A stretch of DNA of 42,642 nucleotides from an uncultured Eggerthellaceae bacterium (GTDB taxonomy: Bacteria; Actinomycetota; Coriobacteriia; Coriobacteriales; Eggerthellaceae): contig CAKUFS010000019.1 of the NCBI GenBank assembly GCA_934648845.1, forward strand, positions 1 through 42,642, in the 5' to 3' direction. Numbering within the stretch: position 1 is the first letter of the stretch; each line of letters begins with the position of its first letter. Shown piece after piece: positions 25,311 to 33,527 of this stretch. Below the pieces are notes generated by a model, which saw only the letters and a list, made by a program, of their open reading frames with translations, was not told the DNA's origin and did not search any database. Position numbers and translations under genes: made by a program.

Positions 25311-25839
25311 CGGTTCCTCCTTTACGGTAAAGCTTTGGGGCAAGGTTGTGCTGCGCTCGAATCCGTTTTTTACGCTTGGGGCGTTCGGGCGGAATTCAAA
25401 CGGCGAGAACTAACGCTTCCCTTGTCGTTTGGGAGCTTTCACCTTGTCAAAAATTGAGTCACCGCATTTTACTACGGATTTTCCCTGTTTGAGTATTGAC
25501 GTGGAAGTAAATATAGAAAACGAAGAAGGCAAAATTGCGGTGCGTTCTTTGAATGTTGCTTTTCAAAACGATCTGGCTTTGTAAAGGTAATTGCAATTGA
25601 TAGACGTAATTTGAATTAGGAAAAGTGGTACACTAGTTCCACCACAACTGTCGCTTGATTTGATTCTTATTGGCTCAAGGGGCGCACAATCGAATAGGAA
25701 ACCATTTCTAAAGAGGGCATCTGCTTCCTCTTGATGGTTCGTGTATTCGCGTGCGCATCTGACAGTTGTGGTGACTGCGGTGGATGTCCTCTTTATCTTC
25801 TTTGGACTCTCCGCATTTTGCAGCAACGGAAGGAGAGTC
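25311..25839. other. divergent intergenic region with a long-range inverted repeat
   Basis: Upstream regions of the epimerase operon (minus) and zinc-ribbon gene (plus). CACCACAACTGTC at 25640-25652 is mirrored by GACAGTTGTGGTG at 25761-25773, a perfect 13-bp inverted repeat 108 bp apart. It could fold the leader RNA or bind a regulator. A GTG-started frame at 25741 could extend the next gene but lacks a ribosome site. Confidence 0.4.
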
Positions 25840-26052
25840 ATGGCGAGTCGTGCACCTAAGCAATGCCCGGTTTGTGGTAGCAAAAACTGGAAAAATGTTG
25901 GAACGGATACGAGCGGTTTTTCGGTTGGGAAAGCTGCTGTTGGTACGGTGCTCCTTGGTCCTATTGGCCTTGTTGGCGGAGCTCTAGGTAAGAAGAAGAC
26001 GACATTTTATTGCCGAGATTGCGGTTTCCACAATGACTATAAACCCCAATAA
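25840..26052 (+). CDS. small zinc-ribbon protein
   Basis: A 70-aa protein with CPVCGSKNW at the N-terminus and CRDCGFHN at the C-terminus, a four-Cys zinc ribbon split by a Gly-rich hydrophobic segment (AAVGTVLLGPIGLVGGALG) that may insert in or touch a membrane. AAGGAGAG precedes the ATG. It is followed by a SHOCT protein in the same direction, and the two may function together. No specific role is recognised. Confidence 0.7.
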   Translation: MASRAPKQCPVCGSKNWKNVGTDTSGFSVGKAAVGTVLLGPIGLVGGALGKKKTTFYCRDCGFHNDYKPQ

Positions 26053-26162
26053 GTTGGCCTTTCTTGCGAATAATTCTTCTATGAATAATCCAATTTTTTC
26101 TTATTCTGCGATTTTTTTTGCAAGAGGGTTTTCTTGGCAATCAAGTTGATAGCGAGACTGAT

Positions 26163-26984
26163 ATGAGTGAATATATTCCTGCGCCCGATGAAGCGGTTCT
26201 GATTAAAACCAAGGGCGTTTATAAGAAAAACAATGATGAGGGGTTTCGTGCAAAGTTCGCCAATGAAGTTTGCGGTGAACTTATTTTGACCAATAAAAGC
26301 ATTGTTTTTAGGTGGGAAACGGGTACTTTCAGAAAAACAATAAATACAGAAGTATCATCACTTGCTAACCTTAAGATATACAACGGTATGGCGCAGGTCA
26401 AACCAGGTGCTCCATCAACTTTCGGTTCCCCAGTACCGCTTGAGTTTTATTTCAACGATGGGCTGCTCTGCTTTCTTTTTCCCGCATCGCAAAAGAAAGC
26501 GATTAAGAACTGGGTTGAAACAATCAACGAGGTTCTAACGGGCGTTCGCGGAGGTTTTGACAGCAGCGATGTTGGTTCGATTGACGTCGGTAAGGCGGCT
26601 GCTGAGATATTTGAACCTGCGGGACAGATTGCGGGAGATGTTATCGATGCCGCTAAGCCTTTGCTGCCGATTGCGGTGGCTGTTGCGAATGCCAAAGGTG
26701 GTGTTATGGGCGGAATAGCTGGGACTGTTTTCGAGGTTATCGGGTCTCTTTCTGATGGGCAGGGGGGTTCGAAAGATGCGGCCGGTTTGGATTGCCCCAA
26801 TGACTCGCCCGAAACGAGTGAAAGTGAAGCGGTAAATACAGATGCTGCAAGCGAAAATGCTTTCCTTGTTGATGCGATAGATCAGCAGATAGAGGCTTTG
26901 CAAAAGTTGAAGTCTCTCGTCGATGCCGGAATTCTAACGGAAGAGGAATTTGCTCAGAAGAAAAAACAGCTTATGGGACTCTAA
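26163..26984 (+). CDS. SHOCT-domain protein with PH-like N-terminal domain
   Basis: A 273-aa protein. Residues ~1-130 (EAVLIKTKGVYKK, CGELILTNKSIVFRW) look like a bacterial PH/GRAM-type beta domain. A Gly/Ala-rich hydrophobic stretch (KPLLPIAVAVANAKGGVMGG) and an acidic linker follow. The last ~30 residues (IEALQKLKSLVDAGILTEEE, then FAQKKKQLMGL) are a SHOCT motif, a short oligomerisation module. The ATG at 26163 is preferred over the TTG at 26118. Function is unknown; such proteins often associate with membranes or phage-related regions. It lies 110 bp after the zinc-ribbon gene and before a minus-strand terminator. Confidence 0.7.
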   Translation: MSEYIPAPDEAVLIKTKGVYKKNNDEGFRAKFANEVCGELILTNKSIVFRWETGTFRKTINTEVSSLANLKIYNGMAQVKPGAPSTFGSPVPLEFYFNDGLLCFLFPASQKKAIKNWVETINEVLTGVRGGFDSSDVGSIDVGKAAAEIFEPAGQIAGDVIDAAKPLLPIAVAVANAKGGVMGGIAGTVFEVIGSLSDGQGGSKDAAGLDCPNDSPETSESEAVNTDAASENAFLVDAIDQQIEALQKLKSLVDAGILTEEEFAQKKKQLMGL

Positions 26985-27104
26985 TTTGCTGCTTGCTTTT
27001 TGCTTTGATCCCTTTTGGGGAATTTGGGGCTGTCCAAATTTTTTGCTGCCAAAAAATAGCTTGCTAGAAAATGGCTTCAAATTCTGCGGGTAAGTTGGGC
27101 AAAA

Positions 27105-27140
27105 TGAAGCCCTCAACGGCGTGAGTCGCCAAGGGCTTCA
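27105..27140 (-). terminator. terminator for the minus-strand HipA-like unit
   Basis: Nine-bp stem TGAAGCCCT/AGGGCTTCA with inner GGCG/CGCC pairs; on the minus strand TTTT follows. Confidence 0.65.
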
Positions 27141-27249
27141 CAGCGATTTAGAGCACTCCAGGGCGTTTAGGCCGTTTCAGAGCGTTCCATGGGCATTGTT
27201 GAGCGCTCGCAAAACGAGCGCCTTTTATCTGAAGGCTTGCCGCAACGCC

Positions 27250-27540
27250 TTAGTGCTTCTTGCACTTGCAGTTGTGCTTCTTGCCGTGGCCCATGCCTGC
27301 GTGTGCGGGGTTCTTGCAGTCGTGCTTCTTGTGGCGCTTTACCAAATGACCCTTCTTCTTGGCGGAGATGCCCTGCTCATGCAGCGCCAGGGAGATCTTC
27401 TCGTTCAGAGCGGCAAATTGCTCAACTTCTTCGTCGGTCAGGCAGCTCAAAGCGTTCTCAGCGGCCTTGTCCATGGCGGCGGCTACAGCCGTTACCGTGC
27501 GACTGTTACGTTTGGCGCCGGACGCGGTGACTAAGACCAC
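27250..27540 (-). pseudogene. truncated second copy of the His/Cys-tailed MarR-type gene
   Basis: From the MDKAAENALSCLTDEEVEQF segment to its end, this frame is a close copy of the C-terminal part of the protein at 29146, with the same KKKGHLVKRHKKH tail in a shorter form. The winged-helix part is missing. The upstream ~20 codons are only loosely similar, and a GTG start overlaps the end of the HipA-like gene by 10 bp. It may still be translated by coupling as a 96-aa His-rich protein. The HipA-like gene lies between the two copies, so an old duplication or insertion shaped this locus. Confidence 0.65.
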
Positions 27541-28871
27541 TCGACAAGATTGACCATGCGCTCAACCCTCCATTCCAGCGCGCGCTGTAGGTAAGGCAGC
27601 CGTTTCTCCATCTGGTCGTTTTTCGCCAAGATACCCATCGCCTCGTCCACGAATCCTTCGACTTTGCTTATGTCGAACCAGCTTAGGTCCTCCACCAGAA
27701 GCATTTGGCGGGCGGGGCTAGCCTCGAATTGCTTGCTTGTGAAGGAGAAGTCGCCCTTCGCAAGAGTCGCCAGGTCGGACTCGCACCAAAGACTCGTTCC
27801 TGAATCGAAGATGGGCGCGGGTCTGCACTCAAGCGTCTCCGTGTTGCGGATGATTCCGAAGTTTCGGAAGTGCCTGTCCGTGTTCGCGATGATGTCGTCG
27901 CAAACGATTAGGCGCTCAAGGGCGGCTCTTGCATCGCGCACTCCAAGGCGGCCGCAACATTCTAGGTAGTGGTCGAAATCGCTGGTCAGGGCATCTTGCG
28001 CGAACTCCCGCATGACGTATGTTGCGGGCACGTATTCTTCTTTGTCGGTAAGGAAGTTGGGACACAGGCAGGCAGGCGAAGGTCCCTGCGCGTCAAGCCG
28101 GTAGGTGACGAACTCCTCGGGACGCAGGAGCCTTCTGTGCAGGGCGGTCGCGATAACTTCGTTGAAGGGCTCCTGGTCGCGTCTCATGCCGCCTTTCCGG
28201 AGAAATCGGATGCAATCGCGGATAATCCACTCCTTGGCAAGATTGCCGTCGGAGGTGTTGTCTGGGTGCGCATGCAGCCCGTTTTTCGCATTGGGAAGCG
28301 ATTGGGTCGCGGCATCGACTTGCTCAAAGTCATTATCGAAGAAGTTGACGTCTTCCCAGGTGATTCCCGATTCAGCTGGTTTAATCCAATACTGGTCGGA
28401 CAGCGAAAGGCCTAGATTGCGATAGAGGAGTTCTTCGGGCACACGTGCTCCCGCATCGAGCAGAAGGCGGTCCAGGCCGTTTCGAGTGCGGGGAATTCCG
28501 CGGTTCTTCCACCATTCGTTGAAATCCGCAAGGGGAATCTCGCCCGAGTGCCCCTTGATACCCAAGGGTGCTCGCTTGGCGTCCAGGAGCTCTCCGATGA
28601 ATGTGAACTCACGCTTTCCCTCGTCGTAGACGACTTCCGCGATTTTGCGGGCGCGGTTCATCAGCGAGAAGCGCACCTCGTTTTTGCCCTTGCCCCGTTT
28701 GGGGCGGCCGCCTTTTCTGCTTGCCGTGCGGGCTCTTGTCTCCACCGATGCCTCGTCTATGAACCAAACGCCCGAGATCTTCTCTGCGTGTAGCTGCCCT
28801 GCCTTGATCAAATCGAGCACGCGGTTTCGAGATATCGATAGCCTTTTGGCTGCTTCCTGCGTTGTGATCAT
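27531..28871 (-). CDS. HTH-HipA-like kinase fusion
   Basis: A 446-aa protein. Residues 1-45 form an excisionase/MerR-type HTH (TTQEAAKRLSISRNRVLDLI, then GVWFIDEASV). A basic linker (RKGGRPKRGKGK) follows, then a HipA/CtkA-like kinase: TSDGNLAKEW near 206, catalytic loop NTDRHFRNFG at 330-339 and metal-binding PIFDSGTS at 353-360. HipA toxins phosphorylate tRNA synthetases or other targets and usually pair with a separate HipB repressor. Here no HipB gene is present and the DNA-binding domain is fused, so the protein may repress itself at the palindromes upstream. Substrate unknown. The ATG is preceded by AGGAG. Confidence 0.82.
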   Translation of the reverse strand: MITTQEAAKRLSISRNRVLDLIKAGQLHAEKISGVWFIDEASVETRARTASRKGGRPKRGKGKNEVRFSLMNRARKIAEVVYDEGKREFTFIGELLDAKRAPLGIKGHSGEIPLADFNEWWKNRGIPRTRNGLDRLLLDAGARVPEELLYRNLGLSLSDQYWIKPAESGITWEDVNFFDNDFEQVDAATQSLPNAKNGLHAHPDNTSDGNLAKEWIIRDCIRFLRKGGMRRDQEPFNEVIATALHRRLLRPEEFVTYRLDAQGPSPACLCPNFLTDKEEYVPATYVMREFAQDALTSDFDHYLECCGRLGVRDARAALERLIVCDDIIANTDRHFRNFGIIRNTETLECRPAPIFDSGTSLWCESDLATLAKGDFSFTSKQFEASPARQMLLVEDLSWFDISKVEGFVDEAMGILAKNDQMEKRLPYLQRALEWRVERMVNLVEWS

Positions 28872-28899
28872 AGCGGTTCTCCTAGTGTTTTACCTGTTC

Positions 28900-28974
28900 A
28901 AAACTATTGGTTTTTCTAATAGTTTTTACTAAGGGTCAGTATATAAAAACTATTGGTTTTGTCCAATAGTTTTT
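28900..28974 (-). promoter_or_regulatory. promoter with two palindromic operators for the HipA-like gene
   Basis: Operator 1 (28945-28974) is a perfect palindrome with 12-bp arms AAAAACTATTGG/CCAATAGTTTTT. Operator 2 (28900-28926) has arms AAAACTATT/AATAGTTTT. On the minus strand TTGGAC (28961-28966), a 17-bp spacer and TATACT (28938-28943) form a near-consensus promoter: operator 1 covers the -35 and spacer, operator 2 the initial transcribed region. Strong sign of autorepression. Confidence 0.85.
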
Positions 28975-29064
28975 GGGAAACGATTACTCCACTGGAAAAG
29001 GTCGCGAAGGGGGTGCGGAGCGAAGCGACACGGCTAGGGGTTGGGTATTTGGCCACCAAAAACA

Positions 29065-29100
29065 AAGCAGGTCGGTGGCGCGATTGCCATCGACCTGCTT
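29065..29100 (-). terminator. terminator of the MarR-type gene
   Basis: Fifteen-bp arms AAGCAGGTCGGTGGC/GCCATCGACCTGCTT with one wobble pair; on the minus strand the stem is followed by TGTTTTT. Confidence 0.85.
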
Positions 29101-29145
29101 CTTCGCATCTATATCGAACTTGCGCTGTTGCGCTGCTTCTCGCGT

Positions 29146-29709
29146 TTAGTGTTTCTTGCACTTGCGGCTGTGCTTCTTGCAATGCCCCTTGGCCTTGCCT
29201 GCGTGACCCATGCCTGCGTGTGCATGACCCTTGCAGTTGTGCTTCTTGTGGCGCTTTACCAGATGGCCCTTCTTCTTGGCGGAAATGCCCTGCTCATGCA
29301 GTGCCAGGGAGATCTTTTCGTTCAGGGCGGTGAACTGCTCGACTTCTTCGTCGGTCAGGCAGCTCAAAGCGTTCTCGGCGGCCTTGTCCATAGCGGCAGC
29401 GCGCTTTGCGGCAACCTCTTTGCCCAGGTCGGTGAGTTCAACGGTGTAGCCATTGCCCTCGGTATCGGTAATCATGGTTGCGTAACCAGCGCGCTGAGCC
29501 TTGCGCACGATGTCTTTCAGGGCAACGCGCGTAGCACCCAGGGCAACGGTGAGTTCGTCGCGGGAAACGGCAGTTTCGGATTCATTGAGCACGCTCAGCA
29601 GCGCACCCGTGCCGCGCTTGAAGGAGCGGGGACCGTTTTCGCGGAAAGAAAGGCGCATCAGCTTGCTGGCTTTGCGCAGGGATTTAACAGCTTCAACACG
29701 TGTAGTCAT
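29146..29709 (-). CDS. MarR-like winged-helix regulator with His/Cys-rich tail
   Basis: A 187-aa protein. Residues ~1-105 are a winged helix (TGALLSVLNESETAVSRDEL, then GNGYTVELTDLGKE). A helical segment (NALSCLTDEEVEQFTALNEK) follows. The last ~45 residues are strikingly rich in His, Lys, Cys and Gly (NCKGHAHAGMGHAGKAKGHC), a likely metal-binding tail that could sense nickel, zinc or copper or act as a store (inference). The ATG at 29709 has AAAGAGG upstream; the longer frame to 29757 starts within the promoter. Downstream lies a truncated copy of the same gene beyond the HipA-like unit. Confidence 0.8.
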   Translation of the reverse strand: MTTRVEAVKSLRKASKLMRLSFRENGPRSFKRGTGALLSVLNESETAVSRDELTVALGATRVALKDIVRKAQRAGYATMITDTEGNGYTVELTDLGKEVAAKRAAAMDKAAENALSCLTDEEVEQFTALNEKISLALHEQGISAKKKGHLVKRHKKHNCKGHAHAGMGHAGKAKGHCKKHSRKCKKH

Positions 29710-29755
29710 AACATGCCTCTTTCGTTTTTTCTTATTCATATTGACGACGGTAGGC

Positions 29756-29784
29756 ATAGTAGTTCATCGATTTATCAATGTAAA
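29756..29784 (-). promoter_or_regulatory. promoter of the MarR-type gene
   Basis: On the minus strand TTTACA (29779-29784), a 17-bp spacer and TACTAT (29756-29761). ATTGATAAATCGAT in the spacer could be an operator. Confidence 0.6.
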
Positions 29785-30020
29785 GAGAAATTCATTATCC
29801 GTTAATAAAAAAAAGATAAATGTTTTCGCATGTCAATGGCATATTTATATATATGCATGAATAATCTGAATAGAAACAAATAGAGTTATCCAAGGATAAT
29901 TGAAGTGCGTTTTCCCCGGTGCCATGTGGGTTTTGGGAGCAGCCAGGTAGGCGTGCGGGCGCTGCGCGTATTCCATTGTTGAAATGTTTCCTATTTCGGA
30001 GTTTTGCAAGGATTGCTGGT

Positions 30021-30257
30021 CATGTTGTTGGAAAACCAGGGTGAAATTCGAAGTTGAGGTAGGTTGGAAGTAGGTCGAAACTCTCTGCGCCCGTGCGTCG
30101 TCGTGCGACCTTGAAAACACGGCGCTTTGACCTGGTATTTTACCGCTGCGCATTTTTGCAAGCAGTCCTGTGCTCGAAAAATGTTGCGATTTGCGGGCCC
30201 CCACCTACTTCCAACCTACCGCAACTTCGAATTTGGGTTCTCTTTTTCAACAACATG
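30021..30257. repeat. MITE-like element with 55-bp imperfect terminal inverted repeats
   Basis: The 55 bp from 30021 match the reverse complement of the 55 bp ending at 30257 at about 45 positions without gaps; the best conserved part is AATTCGAAGTTG and GGTAGGTTGGAAGTAGGT. About 125 bp separate the arms and carry no ORF. It sits in a 650-bp gap between the MarR-type gene and modD; the AT-rich 29785-29900 part shows nothing further. Confidence 0.7.
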
Positions 30258-30438
30258 GTTTCGAAAAGCGTCCTAAGCGCCTATTTCGCTGTGGCGCGAC
30301 CTGAAAGCTTGGAAGATCGAGTGTATAAGAAAGGCGATCCGGGCGATTGTGGACCAGCTGCGCTGCCCCCTCTCTTTCGCGCCCAGCGCGCGTTCGTGAT
30401 ACCATAGCTTCAAAAGTTTCCACAAACGGGAGGTAGCA

Positions 30439-31284
30439 ATGGATGTAGTTATTTCGGACGCGCGCATTGACCAGCTTATTGCCGAGGACGTTCCGTATAT
30501 CGACCTGACTACGCAAATGCTTGGCATTAGTGACAAGCCGGCGCGCATCGAGTTTTTCACGCGCGAGGACGCCACGGTGTGCGCCACGGAAGAGGCCGCA
30601 CGCGTATTGCAACATTTAGGCGCAGAAGTGGAGTCGCTTGTTCCATCGGGCGAGCAAGTTGCCGCGGGCACCATTTTGCTGGTGGCGGTGGGCCCCGCCG
30701 GCGCGCTGCACAAGGCATGGAAAGTCTGCCTGAACCTGCTTGATCACTGCAGCGCCGTTGCCACGAAAACGCACAACTTGGTGAGCGCTGCGAAATCCGC
30801 GAACCCTGCATGCGAAGTGCTCACCACGCGCAAAAGCATGCCGGGCGTAAAAGACCTGCTCACAAAAGCGGTTACGGCGGGCGGCGCCTTCCCTCATCGC
30901 CTGGGGCTCTCCGAAACGGTGTTGGTATTCGACAACCACACACGCCTCATGGGCGGATTTGACGCGTTCTTGGAAACGCTGCCGAGCTTGCGTAGCAAGT
31001 GCATTGAGAAGAAGTTGTTCGTAGAAGCCGATGCCGACCAAGCGCGCGCGTTGGCTCGCGTTGGCGTTGACGGCATTCAGCTCGACAAGATTCCCGCTGA
31101 TGAACTGGCAGCTTTAGTTGCGGAGTTGCGCGCAATCGACCCGCACTGCACGCTGATTGCGGCGGGCGGCATCAACGCGAAAAACGCTGCAGCGTATGCG
31201 GCTACGGGCGTGGATGGTCTGGCTACCACGGCGCCGTTCTCGGCTGCACCGCTTGACATGAGCGCACGTATTTTGCCTGCATAA
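30439..31284 (+). CDS. modD: ModD, molybdenum-utilisation protein of the NadC family
   Basis: A 281-aa protein of the quinolinate phosphoribosyltransferase fold, in the ModD branch: AEDVPYIDLTTQMLGI, TTRKSMPGVKDLLTKAV, GGAFPHRLGLSETVLVF and the C-terminal VGVDGIQLDKI with AAGGIN barrel strands. True NadC enzymes make nicotinate mononucleotide; ModD is linked genetically with molybdenum transport and its reaction is unsettled. Presence fits an organism that uses molybdoenzymes such as the one at 541. GGGAGGT precedes the ATG. It is monocistronic and ends at a strong hairpin; no modABC genes are next to it. Confidence 0.85.
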   Translation: MDVVISDARIDQLIAEDVPYIDLTTQMLGISDKPARIEFFTREDATVCATEEAARVLQHLGAEVESLVPSGEQVAAGTILLVAVGPAGALHKAWKVCLNLLDHCSAVATKTHNLVSAAKSANPACEVLTTRKSMPGVKDLLTKAVTAGGAFPHRLGLSETVLVFDNHTRLMGGFDAFLETLPSLRSKCIEKKLFVEADADQARALARVGVDGIQLDKIPADELAALVAELRAIDPHCTLIAAGGINAKNAAAYAATGVDGLATTAPFSAAPLDMSARILPA

Positions 31285-31379
31285 CGGCTGATTTTGCGTG
31301 CAGGGTCGCTTGACCACGTAGGATCCGATAGATCGGTGTGCCCGGTGCTTTCTGCGCCGTGCGTCAAATCGCAAACGTA

Positions 31380-31417
31380 AGAAGGGGAAGGTGCCCGGTG
31401 CGACATCTTCCCCTTCT
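31380..31417 (+). terminator. terminator after modD
   Basis: Eleven-bp stem AGAAGGGGAAG/CTTCCCCTTCT with a 16-nt loop. Confidence 0.75.
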
Positions 31418-31740
31418 CGGTTTATGGACTAAACGCCAATGAGAACGAGGCTCCGTTCAATAAGCAAGGTAGGCGACAGCAATACGCAAGCCGCTTCCGG
31501 CGGCTCGCGATGAGTTGTGGCAATTCGTTGTCCGGTGCAAATCGAAGGGCGGCACCTTGAGAAGCCGCTTATGACTCTTAACCTTATGGACTCTGCGCGA
31601 ACCCTCTTTTCGAAGGATGGTCCATGGCCTATCTCCGATTGTCGTATGCGGCGACTTGTGACAAAACTCCGCGAACAGGGAAAAATACATGGAAGTTAAT
31701 TGATCCAGTCGCCCAACTGAAGCAATTATGAGTTTCGTGC
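31418..31740. other. intergenic stretch, no gene seen
   Basis: No supported gene. A 60-codon plus-strand frame (31517-31699) has no recognisable similarity and no ribosome site; it may be a remnant from insertion of the accessory block that follows. Confidence 0.45.
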
Positions 31741-31742
31741 TC

Positions 31743-31797
31743 TTTACAGCAGACAATTGTAGTGTATAATTGTCGCATCGGTAATTATCTGCCGATG
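31743..31797 (+). promoter_or_regulatory. promoter and palindromic operator of the XRE-ImmA pair
   Basis: TTTACA (31743-31748), a 16-bp spacer and TATAAT (31765-31770). GACAATT (31752-31758) and AATTGTC (31768-31774) form a palindrome across the spacer and -10. A second inverted repeat CATCGG/CCGATG (31776-31797) lies in the leader. Confidence 0.75.
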
Positions 31798-31812
31798 AGG
31801 CAAGGAGGAATT

Positions 31813-32133
31813 ATGGACACAAAAGAATTAGGGACGAGGATCCAATCTATGCTTGACGCTCGTCGAATATCCCGGAAGGAGTTCGCGGCGATGACGGGCC
31901 TGACCGAGGCAGCCATCAGTCGCTATTGCACTGGTGCAAGGGAGCCAAAATCAATTACCCTTGCAACTATTGCAAACGCCTTAGGGGTCTCTGTCGACGA
32001 GCTGCTAGGGACGCCTTGCGACAACCCCGATACTCTCGAGGACGCTATGCGGCTCGTCGCTCGCAGTGCCAAAAACATCACTGCCGAAGATAAGAGAAAG
32101 CTCATTAACGCTCTAATTGAGTTTTCAGAGTAG
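31813..32133 (+). CDS. XRE-family HTH repressor
   Basis: A 106-aa DNA-binding protein with a Cro/CI-type HTH (SRKEFAAMTGLTEAAISRYC, then ALGVSVDELLG) and a short C-terminal helical region. A strong AAGGAGGAATT precedes the ATG. It most likely represses its own promoter through the GACAATT palindrome upstream. The next gene, 11 bp downstream, encodes an ImmA/IrrE-type metalloprotease, the usual partner that cleaves such repressors in mobile elements and toxin-antitoxin-like pairs. Confidence 0.88.
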   Translation: MDTKELGTRIQSMLDARRISRKEFAAMTGLTEAAISRYCTGAREPKSITLATIANALGVSVDELLGTPCDNPDTLEDAMRLVARSAKNITAEDKRKLINALIEFSE

Positions 32134-32144
32134 ATAGGAACCGA

Positions 32145-32735
32145 ATGAGCTGGTCATTGCCCGCAAATCGCTACGACGAAATAAGGTCTGCCGTTGCTGA
32201 TCTTATCGAGGATTGGGGAATCACGGTATACCCATTCAGCATTTGGAGTCTGCTGCGCAAAATGGGAATCTCAACCATTCCGTATTCCGCCCTTCCTGAA
32301 AAAACCAAAATGAGTCTCGTTAAAAACTATCCTGATGCATTAACGATTTATCCCTCGGATTTCAACCCCCGTAGAACAACAATCTACTACAACGATGAGA
32401 CCTGTGATCGAGATCGCATACGCTTCACCCTTGCGCACGAACTCGGTCACCTGATTTTAATGCATCCAGACTCGGATGAAGATATCTACGAACACGAGGC
32501 AGATATCTTTGCAAATTATTTTCTCGCGCCAGCGCCGCTTATCCTTGAATTCTCGTCTATTGAGTATTCGGTCGTCAGTATCGATTTCGTCGTTAGCTAC
32601 GGCTGCGCGAAGTCTGCATGCGACAGGGCGGCAAAGCGCCGTCGATTTGGATCGACCAGCAAAACAGAGTATGAACAGCGCATCTTGAATTCATGTACCC
32701 TTGAGAAGGGAGGTGGTCAACTTGCCCCCGTATAA
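32145..32735 (+). CDS. ImmA/IrrE-family metallopeptidase
   Basis: A 196-aa protein with the zinc protease motif HELGH in LAHELGHLILMHP and a downstream Glu (YEHEADIFANYF) as third metal ligand. In ICEBs1 and Deinococcus, relatives cleave an XRE-type repressor on a stress signal. Here the natural substrate is the upstream HTH protein. The gene follows that repressor by 11 bp with a moderate ribosome site. It ends just before a hairpin and about 130 bp before the second DUF4417 cassette, so the pair may control that cassette (inference). Confidence 0.88.
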   Translation: MSWSLPANRYDEIRSAVADLIEDWGITVYPFSIWSLLRKMGISTIPYSALPEKTKMSLVKNYPDALTIYPSDFNPRRTTIYYNDETCDRDRIRFTLAHELGHLILMHPDSDEDIYEHEADIFANYFLAPAPLILEFSSIEYSVVSIDFVVSYGCAKSACDRAAKRRRFGSTSKTEYEQRILNSCTLEKGGGQLAPV

Positions 32736-32740
32736 GAAAA

Positions 32741-32771
32741 ATAGCCGCCAAAGCTAAACTTAAGCGGCTAT
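32741..32771 (+). terminator. hairpin after the ImmA-type gene
   Basis: Eight-bp stem ATAGCCGC/GCGGCTAT with a 15-nt loop, preceded by A-rich sequence; no strong T tract on the plus strand. Confidence 0.55.
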
Positions 32772-32867
32772 CGGTGTGATGCGCGAAACATCACGGTTGC
32801 ACATGAAAGTATCGCACATCATGCCCTTCAACATCTCGAAATACATAAAAGATTTAGTTGAAAGGAT

Positions 32868-33527
32868 ATGATTCAATTGAATTACGACTCTTACCGTACT
32901 TCCATGAGGAGCGACCTGCTCGTGGGATTGGAGCCCGCTGGGGATTGGCAGCTTGCCACCATACATAGATCAAACTCGAGACCGAGCACGTTGGTTCCAT
33001 TCGACAAAGCCGTTTCCGCCAAACAGCCGACCGGCTGGGTTCATTTCTTCATTCATGACTCCCGGTTCTCTCGTCTCTTAAGAGATCCATGGCGATACCT
33101 TCCGATTCTTTCGCGTTTTGATGGGGTAATCCCTCCTGATTGCAGTGTCTTTTGGGGATACCCGCTCTACAGACAACTCGAAAGCGTTAGCCGAAGCCGA
33201 GAGATAGGCTCATGGTTGCAGCGAAACGGAATCCCCGTGATTCCGTGCGTTCGATGGGGCAAAGAGAATACATACAACTTTGCATTCGATGGCATCGAGC
33301 CAGGTGGGACCATCGCAGTCGGTACCGCCGGTGCAATGAGAGAAAAAGAGACTCGTAAGATATTCGAGTCGGGGTTTGAACCGATGCTCGACGCGGTTGC
33401 TCCCAAGAGAATCATTGTGTACGGCTCAAGAAGAAGCTGCGTTTTCGCCTTAGCAGAAGAACGTGGTGTGGAAATCGTCCAATTCGATACCGATACTGCT
33501 AGGGCGTTTTCGAAGAGGGGCGAATAA
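32868..33527 (+). CDS. DUF4417 family protein, cassette 2
   Basis: A 219-aa second DUF4417 protein. Blocks shared with the copy at 19081 are VRWGKENTY, FEPMLDAVAPKRI and VYGS, plus a P-x-D-(C/N)-S segment before a Tyr (PPDCSVFWGYPLY here, PCDNSLYRDS there). Identity outside these blocks is low, so the copies are old paralogues or separately acquired. The start is ATG 32868, with GAAAGGAT very close, or TTG 32877, which has better spacing. The next gene begins at the base after its stop. No signal peptide or membrane helix. Function unknown. Confidence 0.78.
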   Translation: MIQLNYDSYRTSMRSDLLVGLEPAGDWQLATIHRSNSRPSTLVPFDKAVSAKQPTGWVHFFIHDSRFSRLLRDPWRYLPILSRFDGVIPPDCSVFWGYPLYRQLESVSRSREIGSWLQRNGIPVIPCVRWGKENTYNFAFDGIEPGGTIAVGTAGAMREKETRKIFESGFEPMLDAVAPKRIIVYGSRRSCVFALAEERGVEIVQFDTDTARAFSKRGE

